DNA from: Niastella yeongjuensis | GTDB taxonomy: Bacteria; Bacteroidota; Bacteroidia; Chitinophagales; Chitinophagaceae | Direction: 5' to 3' | DNA length: 64,000 nucleotides | NCBI RefSeq assembly: GCF_900110245.1 | Contig: NZ_FOCZ01000002.1 | Coordinates: 186,001-250,000 of the forward strand | Shown here: positions 34,832-44,070 of the stretch, piece after piece | How positions within the stretch are numbered: the first letter of the stretch is position 1 | Layout: each line of letters begins with the position of its first letter | Position numbers and translations under genes: made by a program | Notes under the pieces: generated by a model | What the model was told of the DNA's origin: nothing | The model's database searches: none | The model's input: the letters and a program-made list of their open reading frames with translations, nothing else

Positions 34832-36208
34832 ATGAGCGAACATTCATCCTCTTTCATGGCAAAAAGCACCATTAAGGCTGCTGATCTGGAACATAGAAGG
34901 AAAGTAAATTTCAATATAGGCAAGTATAATGCTGCTGTACCCCTGGGTAAAACACAGTTTACAGATGTTCACCTGGCGCGGGAAAGAGCCAAAAATGTAA
35001 AATGGCGGGCTATTGAAAACCTCGATAAGAACCTGGAGCAGTTTGAAACACTGTTAACCAAACGCGGTGGCAAGGTGATTTGGGCGGAAGATGCCAAGCA
35101 GGCGGTGGAGGAAGTACTGAAAATTTGCAAGGCGAAGAATTGCAAAACCATCGTGAAGAGTAAAAGCATGGTGACTGAAGAAATTCACCTGAACGATCAC
35201 CTGGAACAGCATGGTATTGAAAGCGTGGAAACCGACCTGGGTGAATATATCCAACAGCTGGACGGCGAGCCTCCTTACCATATTGTTACCCCCGCTATGC
35301 ACAAAAGCCGGGAAGACATCGCTAAATTATTTACAGAGAAATTGCATGTAGCGCCTAACCTTTCAGCCGAACAACTGACCCTGGTGGCCCGGGATGTATT
35401 GCGGGAGAAATATGTACAGGCTGAAATAGGTATAACCGGCGCCAATTTTATACTGGCCGATATTGGCGGTGTAGCCATAAGTGAAAATGAAGGAAATGCC
35501 CGTTTGAGTAACGCATTCCCCAAAACACACATCGTTATTACGGGTATTGAAAAGGTGATCCCTTCCATGAACGACCTGGCTCTCTTTTGGCCATTGCTGG
35601 CAACCTATGGTACCGGTCAGCAGATCACTTCTTATAATACTATTGTTTCTGGGCCAAGACAGGCAGGCGAACCTGACGGTCCCGATGAAATGTATGTAAT
35701 ACTCCTGGATAATGGCCGTACAAATATTCTGGCGAATGAGCGCACCCGCGAAAGCCTGTACTGCATTCGATGTGGCGCCTGTTTAAACGCCTGCCCGGTG
35801 TATAAGAATATTGGCGGCCATGCGTACGAAACTACCTACAGCGGCCCAATTGGTGCCGTAATTACGCCACAGCTGAAAGGGATGGATGAGTGGAAGCATT
35901 TAAGCTATGCCTCTTCTCTGTGTGGTAATTGTACAGAAGTTTGTGCCGTAAAGATCAACCTGCACGAAATACTGCTGGAAAACAGACACGATGCGGTGGA
36001 AGAAGGGGGTTACAGCTGGGGTGAAAAGGTAGCCTGGAAACTGTGGAAACAAGCCACCCTGCACCGGAACATGTATAATATGGGCAACCAGAAGTTGAAG
36101 AACTGGATGGTGAATAAAGTATTTAAAGGCTGGACCACTAACCGGGCCGATCTGAACTTCGCCGGCAAAACCTTTAATGAAATGTGGAAGGAGAGGAAAG
36201 GCAAATAG
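34832..36208 (+). CDS. lutB: LutB-type iron-sulfur protein of L-lactate utilisation
   Basis: 458 residues from the ATG at 34832 (MSEHSSSFMAKSTIKAADLE); a TTG two codons upstream is less likely. An N-terminal LUD domain (about 60-290, with RGGKVIWAEDAKQAVEEVLK, GITGANFILADIGGVAISEN) is followed by two 4Fe-4S motifs: CIRCGACLNACPVY (about 310-323) and CGNCTEVC (about 363-370). LutB acts with LutA and LutC in oxidation of L-lactate to pyruvate. Here the LUD partner lutC lies 24 kb away (60289-60924), and lutA is not in the window. Confidence 0.92.
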   Translation: MSEHSSSFMAKSTIKAADLEHRRKVNFNIGKYNAAVPLGKTQFTDVHLARERAKNVKWRAIENLDKNLEQFETLLTKRGGKVIWAEDAKQAVEEVLKICKAKNCKTIVKSKSMVTEEIHLNDHLEQHGIESVETDLGEYIQQLDGEPPYHIVTPAMHKSREDIAKLFTEKLHVAPNLSAEQLTLVARDVLREKYVQAEIGITGANFILADIGGVAISENEGNARLSNAFPKTHIVITGIEKVIPSMNDLALFWPLLATYGTGQQITSYNTIVSGPRQAGEPDGPDEMYVILLDNGRTNILANERTRESLYCIRCGACLNACPVYKNIGGHAYETTYSGPIGAVITPQLKGMDEWKHLSYASSLCGNCTEVCAVKINLHEILLENRHDAVEEGGYSWGEKVAWKLWKQATLHRNMYNMGNQKLKNWMVNKVFKGWTTNRADLNFAGKTFNEMWKERKGK

Positions 36209-36241
36209 GGATCGTAAGCAAACAACATAAAAATAGTTTCT

Positions 36242-36270
36242 AAAAGTCAACTTTTTAAGTTGACTTTTTT
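36242..36270 (+). terminator. Terminator of lutB
   Basis: AAAAGTCAACTT-ttt-AAGTTGACTTTTTT: perfect stem with a T-tail. Confidence 0.85.
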
Positions 36271-36285
36271 ATTTTGCAGGTACTG

Positions 36286-37614
36286 ATGCTACTTCTATAC
36301 ACCCATACCATAACCACGCGACTACAATACGTTGTAGATTTTATTGGTAAGGAGTTATTTGATGAAGCCATCACCATTACTACCGATGAAGCTTATTTCA
36401 AAACATCGAAACAACCACGTTTAAATTATTCAGCGCAGGCGTTTTCTGAAAAGGAGTTCTTCCTTCGTAGTACCCATTTACTTTTTGAAACAGGCATTCA
36501 CCCGCAGCGCTTTGAATGTTTTGAGGTGAATTTTTACAAGGCGTTTTTTGAAACCCGGGGAGATTTCCCGTTCGATATTTTTGCCGCTTCTTTTTATTTG
36601 CTAAGCCGGTACGAAGAATACCTGCCCCATGCCATAGATGAATATGGCCGATACGCGCACATCAACTCCCTGGCGCATCGCGAACATTTCTTAACGCAAC
36701 CGTTGATCAATTACTGGCTGCAATCGTTTAAAAAAGCATTGGAGTTCAAGTTCCCTGAGCTGGTTTTTAAACAGGCGCAATTCAAATGTTTATTGACATA
36801 CGATATAGATATAGCCTGGTCATACCTGCATAAAGGCTGGCTGCGGACTGCAGGCGGCTTTTATAATTCCATTCGAAAAGGAGAGTGGGCACGCGTAAAA
36901 GACAGGTGGCTGGTGTTGCGGGGTAAACGAAAAGATCCCTTCGATTGTTTTGAGTGGCTGGATGCCTGGCACTTATACTGTCGTATGAAGCCCCATTTCT
37001 TTTTCCTGGCCGCTAAGAAAACGGGCCGCTACGATAAAAATAATTCCTGTAATAAAAAGCCTTTTCGTGACCTGGTCACCTATTATGCCAACACCTGGCA
37101 TTTAGGGGCGCATCCATCCTGGCAAAGCGGTGATAATACAGCCTTGTTAAAAGAAGAACTGGAATGGCTGGAAGTAGTAGGGGAAAAAAAGATCACCTAC
37201 AGCCGGCAACATTATATTCGTTTTTCCATGCCTGTAACTTACCGCCGGTTACTAGAAGCAGGTATTGAAAAGGATTTCTCTATGGGTTATCCTACCATAA
37301 ATGGTTTCAGAGCTTCTGTATGTTCCCCGTTTTACTGGTACGATCTGCAAAAGGAGCAGGCTACTTCGCTGATGCTTTATCCGTTTTGCTTTATGGACGC
37401 CAATTCATTGTTTGAGCAAAAGCAAAACCCGCAGCAGACCTATAAGGAGCTGATACAGTATTATGAGCGGGTAAAAGGTTGTAAAGGCGTTTTTATACCC
37501 ATCTGGCACAACTTCATATTAGGGACCGATCCGGCAAGCGAAGGCTGGCGTAAAATGTTTGAGCTGTTTATGAAAGAAACAGTTTACTGGGATGCTTATA
37601 ATGATGAAGGATAG
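36286..37614 (+). CDS. Polysaccharide deacetylase-like protein (DUF7033-type N-terminus)
   Basis: 442 residues from the ATG at 36286 (MLLLYTHTITTRLQYVVDFI); a TTG four codons upstream follows the terminator too closely. The N-terminal half (LTYDIDIAWSYLHKGWLRTA at about 170) shows the NodB-like metal DID motif. Later GYPTINGFRASVCSPFYWYD and HNFILGTDPASEGWRKMFEL resemble the WbmS/DUF7033 deacetylase-like proteins of Bacteroidota polysaccharide loci. The usual HxxxH metal pair is not obvious, so activity is uncertain. No operon partner visible. Confidence 0.7.
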   Translation: MLLLYTHTITTRLQYVVDFIGKELFDEAITITTDEAYFKTSKQPRLNYSAQAFSEKEFFLRSTHLLFETGIHPQRFECFEVNFYKAFFETRGDFPFDIFAASFYLLSRYEEYLPHAIDEYGRYAHINSLAHREHFLTQPLINYWLQSFKKALEFKFPELVFKQAQFKCLLTYDIDIAWSYLHKGWLRTAGGFYNSIRKGEWARVKDRWLVLRGKRKDPFDCFEWLDAWHLYCRMKPHFFFLAAKKTGRYDKNNSCNKKPFRDLVTYYANTWHLGAHPSWQSGDNTALLKEELEWLEVVGEKKITYSRQHYIRFSMPVTYRRLLEAGIEKDFSMGYPTINGFRASVCSPFYWYDLQKEQATSLMLYPFCFMDANSLFEQKQNPQQTYKELIQYYERVKGCKGVFIPIWHNFILGTDPASEGWRKMFELFMKETVYWDAYNDEG

Positions 37615-37626
37615 TTGTTTCTTTCA

Positions 37627-37682
37627 CACATATTGCCCAAAATAACACGGTTATTGCCAATTCTGCACGGTTATCAAATTGC
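37627..37682 (+). promoter_or_regulatory. Phased direct repeats upstream of the 37734 lipoprotein (putative operator)
   Basis: CACATATTGCC (37627-37637), CACGGTTATTGCCAA (37646-37660) and CACGGTTATCAAATTGCC (37666-37683) repeat at about 20-bp steps. The middle copy has TTATTGCCAA against TTATTGGCAA at 26510-26519. A -7-like TATTTTAG (37707-37714) follows, without a good -33 box, which would fit an activator-dependent promoter. Confidence 0.5.
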
Positions 37683-37733
37683 CGGGCTCTCTGTTTATTA
37701 AATCTCTATTTTAGTATTTAATAATCATATTTC

Positions 37734-38429
37734 ATGATGCCTGCCACCATCCGTGCCACACTTTTTTTAGTAAGTATTTCTTTTTTATGTACCCTTTTTT
37801 TACCGGCTTGCCTTACCTCCAGGAAAATTGACAAATGGGTTGATAAAAAATACAGTGAAACAGTAGCAACTCCTGTCAAAAAAAATCATGATTACCTGGC
37901 TGTTACTACCACCCTGCCAACTGCAGATGAAAAAAGTTCGACTACCCAGCAAACCCATAACAGTTTGTTGCCATTATTATTTTACTGGCGTTGGCATATT
38001 ACCAATACCTGTACGTTGAATCCTAAAATACCTTATAACAACTTTACCAATTCTGCCTTGTCTTATGCCAATTCAAAAGGGTTGAAAAGTAAGTTGAACG
38101 GACGCCGGATTGAGCTGGAAGTAAAGCAACTGCCATACATGTTTGCGGTTGACGATATAAGTCAAATGGTGTGGGTTATATATGCTTTTGGCTGGGATAA
38201 TTTTTCTGTAATACCGGTAGCCAATAACATGGTTGTTTCCTACAAAATAATGGAGCAAAATACCGAAATTAAAGAAGGGGTCATCACTATTGCCGACGCC
38301 TGCAAACCAATACAGTTAAAAATGTTCCAGTCTATAAAGAAGAAAACCTGGATGTATATTGATCAATACAATGACAATATAACTGCCATGAGTAAAAAAG
38401 TGGTGGATAGTTTAATTACTACTTTGTAA
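37734..38429 (+). CDS. Lipoprotein of unknown function
   Basis: 231 residues. Signal sequence FLVSISFLCTLFLPACLTSR with lipobox PAC (Cys at about 26). No recognisable domain: a charged, Thr/Ser-rich linker (about 45-85), then a mixed alpha/beta segment with two Trp-rich stretches (LLFYWRWHITNTCTL; MVWVIYAFGWDNFSV). Preceded by the three-copy repeat at 37627-37682 and followed by a strong terminator, so it is transcribed alone. No function can be assigned. Confidence 0.8.
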   Translation: MMPATIRATLFLVSISFLCTLFLPACLTSRKIDKWVDKKYSETVATPVKKNHDYLAVTTTLPTADEKSSTTQQTHNSLLPLLFYWRWHITNTCTLNPKIPYNNFTNSALSYANSKGLKSKLNGRRIELEVKQLPYMFAVDDISQMVWVIYAFGWDNFSVIPVANNMVVSYKIMEQNTEIKEGVITIADACKPIQLKMFQSIKKKTWMYIDQYNDNITAMSKKVVDSLITTL

Positions 38430-38456
38430 AGAAAGTTGGGTTAGTTAGTAAAAGGG

Positions 38457-38493
38457 AAGGCCCCAAATACCATCCAGTACATTGGGGCCTTTT
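38457..38493. terminator. Bidirectional terminator between the lipoprotein gene and purH
   Basis: AAGGCCCCAAAT / ATTGGGGCCTTTT arms, between convergent genes. Confidence 0.85.
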
Positions 38494-38511
38494 CGATATT
38501 ATGCTTTTCTG

Positions 38512-40035
38512 CTAGTGTTTGAAATGGCGCATGCCGGTCATAACCATAGCCAACTGGTGTTGCTGGCAGTACTCGATAGAGTCTTTGTCACGAACGGAAC
38601 CGCCCGGTTGAATAAAGGCAGCAATGCCGGCTGCATGGCCTAACTGTACACAGTCATTGAATGGGAAGAAGGCATCACTTGCCAGTACAGCACCATTCAG
38701 ATCAAATTCAAACTGACGGGCTTTTTCCAACGCATGACGCAGGGCATCAACACGGCTGGTTTGTCCGCAGCCTTTACCGATCAGCTGTTTGTTTTTTACC
38801 AGTGCAATAGCATTTGACTTCAGGTGTTTGCAAACGATGTTGGCAAATTCCATATCACTTTTCTCAGTGGCATTGCTTTCGCGGCCGCCTACTTCTTTCC
38901 ACTCGAGGTAATTACCTTTATCTTCACCCTGGGCCAGCACGCCATTCAATACTGATTTGTATTGATTGGGGCGGTTGACAGTTGATTTCTGCTGTAACAG
39001 GATGCGGTTCTTTTTAGATTTTAATACCGCGAGGGCGTCATCATTAAAAGAAGGCGCAATCAATACTTCGAAGAATATTTCATTGATAGCATCGGCGGTA
39101 GCCTTGTCGATGGGTTTGTTGCAAACCAGTACCCCACCAAAAGCACTTTCAGGGTCGCCGGCCAGGGCTGCATCCCAGGCAGCTTTAACAGTATCTCTCG
39201 ATGCTATACCGCACACGTTGGTGTGTTTAATAATTGCAAATACAGCGCTGGTTTCACCAGCCGCAAAATCATTTATCAATTGCACGGCAGCATCCACATC
39301 AACCAGGTTATTATAAGAGAGTTCTTTGCCATTCAGCTGATCAAACAATTGATTCAGATCGCCATAGAACACGCCGGTTTGGTGCGGGTTCTCGCCATAA
39401 CGCATGGTTTTGGGGCTGGGAATTGATTCCAGGAAGTACAGATCGCCTTCCGGATTAAAATATTTTGCAATAGCCACATCGTAATGGGCCACAATTTGGA
39501 ATGCTTTAGAGGCAAAGGCCCGGCGTTGCTCCAGGGTGGTAGTGCCGTTTTGGGCTGAAAGCATGTCGGCCAGAACCTGGTAATCAGATTTTGCCGCTAA
39601 AACCGTCACATGACTGAAGTTTTTGGCTGCACCACGGATCATGGAAGGCCCGCCGATATCAATTTTTTCGATGATCAGTTTTTCTTCAGAAGTACTGGCA
39701 ACAGTTTCCTCAAAAGGATACAGGTCAACAATAACCAGGTCAATTTCCGGAATGTTGTATTGCTTCATTTCCTGAAGGTCCGATTCCAGCTCTCTGCGGC
39801 CAAGGATGCCTCCAAAAACCGAAGGATGCAGGGTTTTTACCCGGCCACCTAATATAGAAGGGTAGGTGGTTAAGTTCTCAACCGGCACCACCGGAATACC
39901 CAATTTTTCTATAAATGATTGAGTACCACCAGTTGAATAGATGGTAATGCCTTGCTCATGCAGCACCTTTACGAGCGGCTCAAGGCCATCTTTATAAAAA
40001 ACGGAAATTAATGCCGACTGTATCTTTTTAGTCAT
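38512..40035 (-). CDS. purH: Bifunctional AICAR formyltransferase / IMP cyclohydrolase
   Basis: 507 residues, normal length. N-terminal MGS-like IMP cyclohydrolase domain (ALISVFYKDGLEPLVKVL; GGTQSFIEKLGIPVVPVENL; GGRVKTLHPSVFGGILGRR) and C-terminal AICAR transformylase with the KHTNVCG motif (catalytic Lys-His pair) and GGVLVCNKPIDKATADAINE. Catalyses the last two steps of IMP synthesis. A perfect promoter lies immediately upstream. Confidence 0.97.
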   Translation of the reverse strand: MTKKIQSALISVFYKDGLEPLVKVLHEQGITIYSTGGTQSFIEKLGIPVVPVENLTTYPSILGGRVKTLHPSVFGGILGRRELESDLQEMKQYNIPEIDLVIVDLYPFEETVASTSEEKLIIEKIDIGGPSMIRGAAKNFSHVTVLAAKSDYQVLADMLSAQNGTTTLEQRRAFASKAFQIVAHYDVAIAKYFNPEGDLYFLESIPSPKTMRYGENPHQTGVFYGDLNQLFDQLNGKELSYNNLVDVDAAVQLINDFAAGETSAVFAIIKHTNVCGIASRDTVKAAWDAALAGDPESAFGGVLVCNKPIDKATADAINEIFFEVLIAPSFNDDALAVLKSKKNRILLQQKSTVNRPNQYKSVLNGVLAQGEDKGNYLEWKEVGGRESNATEKSDMEFANIVCKHLKSNAIALVKNKQLIGKGCGQTSRVDALRHALEKARQFEFDLNGAVLASDAFFPFNDCVQLGHAAGIAAFIQPGGSVRDKDSIEYCQQHQLAMVMTGMRHFKH

Positions 40036-40118
40036 ATGCGTATTTTATTCGGAAGTAGTGAAAGGGACATTGGGGATTACCAACCATCAATGGCTTATCA
40101 ATAGTTGATTTAAGGGCG

Positions 40119-40149
40119 CAAAGGTAGGTTAATACAGGTTGAAAACAAA
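40119..40149 (-). promoter_or_regulatory. Bacteroidota-type promoter of purH
   Basis: On the minus strand TTTG (40146-40149), 19 nt, TACCTTTG (40119-40126), a perfect consensus match. The -33 box lies within the 3' end of comEC, so purH has its own promoter despite following comEC closely. Confidence 0.65.
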
Positions 40150-42225
40150 AGCGCCCTTGTCGGCCACCGAAAATGCCAAAAGTCCCAGTTGTGCACATTC
40201 CTGTTGCCATTTGGCTATTTTCCAGGCCGGATTCGAGGCGTCAAAAACGAACTGGCGGCAATTAAAGACCCCCGTTAACTGCGTAATTTGAATGGGCGGA
40301 TTATTTGAAAGTATGATAATATCGACTGGCGTTTTTGGGTAAAATACAGAAAGGTCTAAAGGGCCATTAAACAGTAAAAAGGAGGTGTTCCCGAACCGGT
40401 AAAAATTCTTTTCAACCAGTATATTCCCGGGGTTAAATGGGTTGATTACGCGGTGTAGTAACCGACATGGTTGCAGGTGAAATTTTTGCAACAGGTCATC
40501 CTGTTCCAACAAACTATCGCCTTTAAAAAAGTATTTCGTACCAACCATAACGTCAATGGCGCTGTGCCTGGGAATGTTATAAACTATAAGCTTTTTCTGT
40601 TGCCCGGTATTCCACAGATCAACAACCCGAAATGCAATAAACCCCAATAACGACATTAGCGACAATAGAGCACCTTTTCGTTTGTTATTCAATAACCACC
40701 ACGCCATGGTGCTGATGAAGATATACAGGCAAACAAGTTGCGCCCCATTTATTTTCAGATTGCCCATAATTGCAAAAGGCAGTCTGCCTACCTGCTCAAT
40801 AAATGTATTTAACCAATGGATGGTATAATGCAACAGGTAGCCCACGCCTGTTGCGAGTATAGGTAACACACCGGCTATACAGAGTATTATTTCCCCAATA
40901 ATGATAAGGCTGGATAAGGGTACTGCTAACAGATTAGCAATGAGAAATAAATTGGGGAACTGATGGAAAAGGTATACTGAAACCGGCACGGTAAGTACTT
41001 GCGCGGCAAGCGTTACGCATATTGATTTCCATAAAAGATCAAGTAGTTTATTCTGTACAAACACCATGTTATAAATGGGTTTATAAAACATTGCCAGGCT
41101 CAGTACTGCAGCATAAGACAATTGAAAGCCGGCATCCCAAAGCCAGAAAGGATTATAACAAAGCAACAGAAATGCAGAAGATGCCAGGCTGTTGTAAATG
41201 GACGTTCTTCTGTTCAGGTGCGCGCCAATAACCAGACAGGTAAACATAACAGCCGAACGCAATACGGAAGGCGAGCCGCCAGCAATACAACTGAATAACC
41301 AAAGGCCGGCAATGATGAGTATTGGTTGTACCAGTTTACCTCCTTTACGTTGAGCCAATGGCTTGCATAAGAGCGTTAACAACCAGTATATTAATCCAAG
41401 GTGTAAACCAGAAATTGCAATGATATGCACTACACCGGTATCAGAATAGGATTGAACCAGGCGTTGGTCAAGATCTTCTTTATAGCCAATAAGCATCGCT
41501 TCGGCCAGGCCGGATTCCTTTGCGCCAGGAATGTATTTTTTCAACAGCGCAACGATTTTTGTCCTTGTGGAAAAAAGAAATTTCCGAAACAGATTTTCAT
41601 TTTCTATTTTGAGTAGAACATACTCGCCCTGCTTTAGGTATACCTGGTGTGAGATGCCTTGAAAATAACAGTAGCGTTGATAGTCGAAGCAGCCTGGGTT
41701 GCCCGTATTTTTTACCGGTTGCAATGCTTTATAGAGTAACAGTTGTTTGCCATAATGAAGATGTTGACTGGCGCTGTCTTTTTGAAAGTAGAGAATGATC
41801 TTCCCGCTGGCCTTGTTAATAGAATGGTCAAACACAACTGCCTGAACAGAAGCAATGGTTTTAAAAGATTGTTTTTTTTCAGACAGTGGTTCTTCAATGG
41901 TTACCAGAATGGCCTTTCCTGCTGTTTTCTGCCTGGTAATACTCGTTTTCTGATGTTGAATATCACCATAAAATAAAACTAAACCACCTGTGGCAAATAG
42001 CATTGCATGTATGCATACGCCGTAAATCCATTGGGCACGGTATTGGCGTGAAAGTGGCTGAGCATAAAGAACCCAAAGCACAACTATGCTGAAGGTGAAA
42101 GACAGCCATATGAAATGAATGGGAAAAGGCCAATACCACTGATAAGCAATGCCAGCGATAAGCGGAATAATAAGCCTAACAAAGGGCGATTCTTTCCAAA
42201 TGGGTCGGGCAGGCAAATGAGACAT
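40129..42225 (-). CDS. comEC: ComEC/Rec2 family DNA-uptake channel protein with degenerate C-terminal domain
   Basis: 698 residues. N-terminal membrane segments and OB-like DUF4131 region (about 15-190), then the Competence domain with GHIIAISGLHLGLIYWLLTL-type sequence, LFSCIAGGSPSVLRSAVMF and many membrane spans (about 230-515). The C-terminal 150 residues correspond to the metallo-beta-lactamase-like domain of ComEC (VDIIILSNNPPIQITQL; SVADKGAFVFNLY end) but lack an HxHxDH metal motif, so any nuclease activity is lost or different. ComEC passes single-stranded DNA through the inner membrane in natural transformation. Confidence 0.9.
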   Translation of the reverse strand: MSHLPARPIWKESPFVRLIIPLIAGIAYQWYWPFPIHFIWLSFTFSIVVLWVLYAQPLSRQYRAQWIYGVCIHAMLFATGGLVLFYGDIQHQKTSITRQKTAGKAILVTIEEPLSEKKQSFKTIASVQAVVFDHSINKASGKIILYFQKDSASQHLHYGKQLLLYKALQPVKNTGNPGCFDYQRYCYFQGISHQVYLKQGEYVLLKIENENLFRKFLFSTRTKIVALLKKYIPGAKESGLAEAMLIGYKEDLDQRLVQSYSDTGVVHIIAISGLHLGLIYWLLTLLCKPLAQRKGGKLVQPILIIAGLWLFSCIAGGSPSVLRSAVMFTCLVIGAHLNRRTSIYNSLASSAFLLLCYNPFWLWDAGFQLSYAAVLSLAMFYKPIYNMVFVQNKLLDLLWKSICVTLAAQVLTVPVSVYLFHQFPNLFLIANLLAVPLSSLIIIGEIILCIAGVLPILATGVGYLLHYTIHWLNTFIEQVGRLPFAIMGNLKINGAQLVCLYIFISTMAWWLLNNKRKGALLSLMSLLGFIAFRVVDLWNTGQQKKLIVYNIPRHSAIDVMVGTKYFFKGDSLLEQDDLLQKFHLQPCRLLHRVINPFNPGNILVEKNFYRFGNTSFLLFNGPLDLSVFYPKTPVDIIILSNNPPIQITQLTGVFNCRQFVFDASNPAWKIAKWQQECAQLGLLAFSVADKGAFVFNLY

Positions 42226-42824
42226 ACCAATAAGTGAAATTACATACAGACCGGTAATAGGAAATTACAAGAGCATCCTGGGAGAAGGGATGGAGGCGGG
42301 GTTTTCAAAAAACAAACTACCTACTTTATCAAAAAAGGACAAGGCTAATGGTAAAAAGATAAAGCAGGTAGTTTGAAAAGGAAAATTCTGTTATCAGAAT
42401 AAAATTTCCTCAAGAGGATTTGTGGATAACAAAAGCCTTGAGGAAATCTGTCGGCGGGTTTTCACAGGACCATTGGATTTCTAAAACGGGATGATAGCAA
42501 CTCTCCATGTCTAATTTCAGACAAAAACCGGATACATGCCAGAAAAGCGCGATTTATTAACTACGGTTTTTTGTACGGGAAATTAGCGGGCGAAATGCCC
42601 CCGTAAAAAGACGGGGTTTAATAATGTTTTTTAAACGGTTAATCCTTCCTCATTTCACGGTATTTACACCGTCATTTTCACGTGACTCCTTGAACTCCTT
42701 CACTTTACGAATTATAGTAATCCGTAATTAGTTGTCTAACATTCAGTTGTAGCCGAAGTTTGCTGCGCCCTCGCCGCTACCTTCACATCGACAACACAAT
42801 CACACTAAACAAAACTCACAAGCT
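42226..42824. other. Structured 599-nt intergenic region
   Basis: No gene seen. Contains an 18-bp inverted repeat with one mismatch (CAAACTACCTACTTTATC, 42313-42330; GATAAAGCAGGTAGTTTG, 42358-42375), ATTCTG/CAGAAT (42385-42400), a 10-bp repeat TTTCCTCAAG (42405-42414) / CTTGAGGAAA (42437-42446), and CCCCGT/ACGGGG (42599-42616) followed by a T-rich stretch. On the minus strand the first repeat is followed by TTTTTTG, so it can act as a terminator or an attenuator before comEC. Confidence 0.6.
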
Positions 42825-43295
42825 ATGACTACAATTGAAAAAAAATCCTTAAGGGCTGGAAGATTCGTGGATACACAACATGTTGACACGCTTATCCGCA
42901 CATATAAACAAGAAAGATGGATACATAATTCAGAGCGAATGGGGCGGGAAGATTCACTGAGCCTTTTTTATAGCATTGAAGAACTGGAAGATTTCCTGGC
43001 AAAAGCGAAAGAGGCTGGTGCCAATACGGTTACTCTTCACTTTGGGGTATATCCTGAAAATTTTACTGAAAAGCCTACTCATGCCGGCAAACAAACAACT
43101 GTGCTGGTTGCAACCGACCACCAGCAAACAGAGGCGGGTGTAAGCCATAAAAATGTTTATATTGACACCAATAAAGGCAAACAATTGCTGGCTTACAATG
43201 TGGGAACATGGCCTCCCGGTGGTGTTGAAACTGATTACGATGGTCTGGGTATTACCATCGTTGACAAGGGAAATGATGGCATGGTCGTGATTTAA
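42825..43295 (+). CDS. Conserved hypothetical protein
   Basis: 156 residues, soluble, no signal peptide. Polar N-terminus (MTTIEKKSLRAGRFVDTQHV), then DSLSLFYSIEELEDFLAKAK and VTLHFGVYPENFTEKPTHAG, and an Asp/Gly-rich end (LLAYNVGTWPPGGVETDYDG). Good codon usage, clear start after a long leader and a dedicated terminator support a real gene. I do not recognise the family. It sits alone between the structured 42.3-42.6 kb region and the signalling operon. Confidence 0.8.
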   Translation: MTTIEKKSLRAGRFVDTQHVDTLIRTYKQERWIHNSERMGREDSLSLFYSIEELEDFLAKAKEAGANTVTLHFGVYPENFTEKPTHAGKQTTVLVATDHQQTEAGVSHKNVYIDTNKGKQLLAYNVGTWPPGGVETDYDGLGITIVDKGNDGMVVI

Positions 43296-43322
43296 GAAAT
43301 TATCAGAACGTATTATATTTTG

Positions 43323-43358
43323 AAAATCCGCCCCGGTTTAGCCGGAGCGGATTTTTTA
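43323..43358 (+). terminator. Terminator of the 42825 gene
   Basis: AAAATCCGC / GCGGATTTTTT stem with an inner CCGG/CCGG step; follows the stop codon by 28 nt. Confidence 0.85.
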
Positions 43359-43388
43359 TTTATGCTGAATTATCTACATTAGTGCCTG

Positions 43389-44039
43389 ATGGAAGTGACC
43401 TCCCTTATAATAGAAATTATTTGTTTTTTAGTGTCTCTCGCTCTGTTTCGGCAGGCATTTACACCTAAGTACCTGATAGCTTTTCCTTTTTTCCTGTTGA
43501 TTACCATCGGCGTTGAGTTCGCCAATAAGCTATTTGTGAAAACGGATCGTAGTGCGGCCCTGCTGTTTAATACATTCACCACATTCGAAATTATCTTTTA
43601 CCTGTATATAATAAGATGTTGCCTCTATAATTTAAAGATCAGGAAGATCATATTATGGGTGATGACTATTTATCCAGTGCTGGTACTTATTAATAGTGCC
43701 TTTTTTCAGGTAAAAACATTCCATACGAGTACCTATTCATTTGGTTGTTTACTTATAGTAGGCGCCTGTATTTATTATTTTTTAGAATTATTTCAATCTA
43801 CCCGTTCGGTAAACCTGTTGAAGGAACCGGCATTCTGGATCTGTTCGGGACTGTTATTCTTTTATACCTGTTCTTTTCCATTGTTCGGTTTATGGAATCA
43901 TTTGCATGGATTGCCGGGTATCATTTTGCGAAATCTGTCTACCGTTTTACAAATACTGAATGTTTTATTATATTCTTTATTTTCTATTGCATTTTTATGC
44001 CGGGTCAGGTTCCGGAAGGTCCGTGCGGCCGCCTTGTAG
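43389..44039 (+). CDS. Multi-pass membrane protein of unknown function, first of a related pair
   Basis: 216 residues with about six membrane segments (6-22, 30-46, 60-80, 88-106, 113-131, 150-170, last around 185-205). The C-terminus is basic (RVRFRKVRAAAL). Shares with the next gene the landmarks NTFTTFEIIFYLY, IRKIILWVMTIYPVLVLIN, a later FLELF and PAFW. No known domain seen. Placed first in a run that leads to a histidine kinase and response regulator (31-nt gap), so a part in sensing is plausible; nothing in the sequence proves it. Confidence 0.82.
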   Translation: MEVTSLIIEIICFLVSLALFRQAFTPKYLIAFPFFLLITIGVEFANKLFVKTDRSAALLFNTFTTFEIIFYLYIIRCCLYNLKIRKIILWVMTIYPVLVLINSAFFQVKTFHTSTYSFGCLLIVGACIYYFLELFQSTRSVNLLKEPAFWICSGLLFFYTCSFPLFGLWNHLHGLPGIILRNLSTVLQILNVLLYSLFSIAFLCRVRFRKVRAAAL

Positions 44040-44070
44040 ATTGAATGATTGGTTCTTTTAAAGAAAGGAG

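Noticed and set aside
43745-44044. 99-codon frame overlapping the end of the first membrane protein
   Set aside because: Alternative frame of a well-supported membrane protein gene; start and end have no context.
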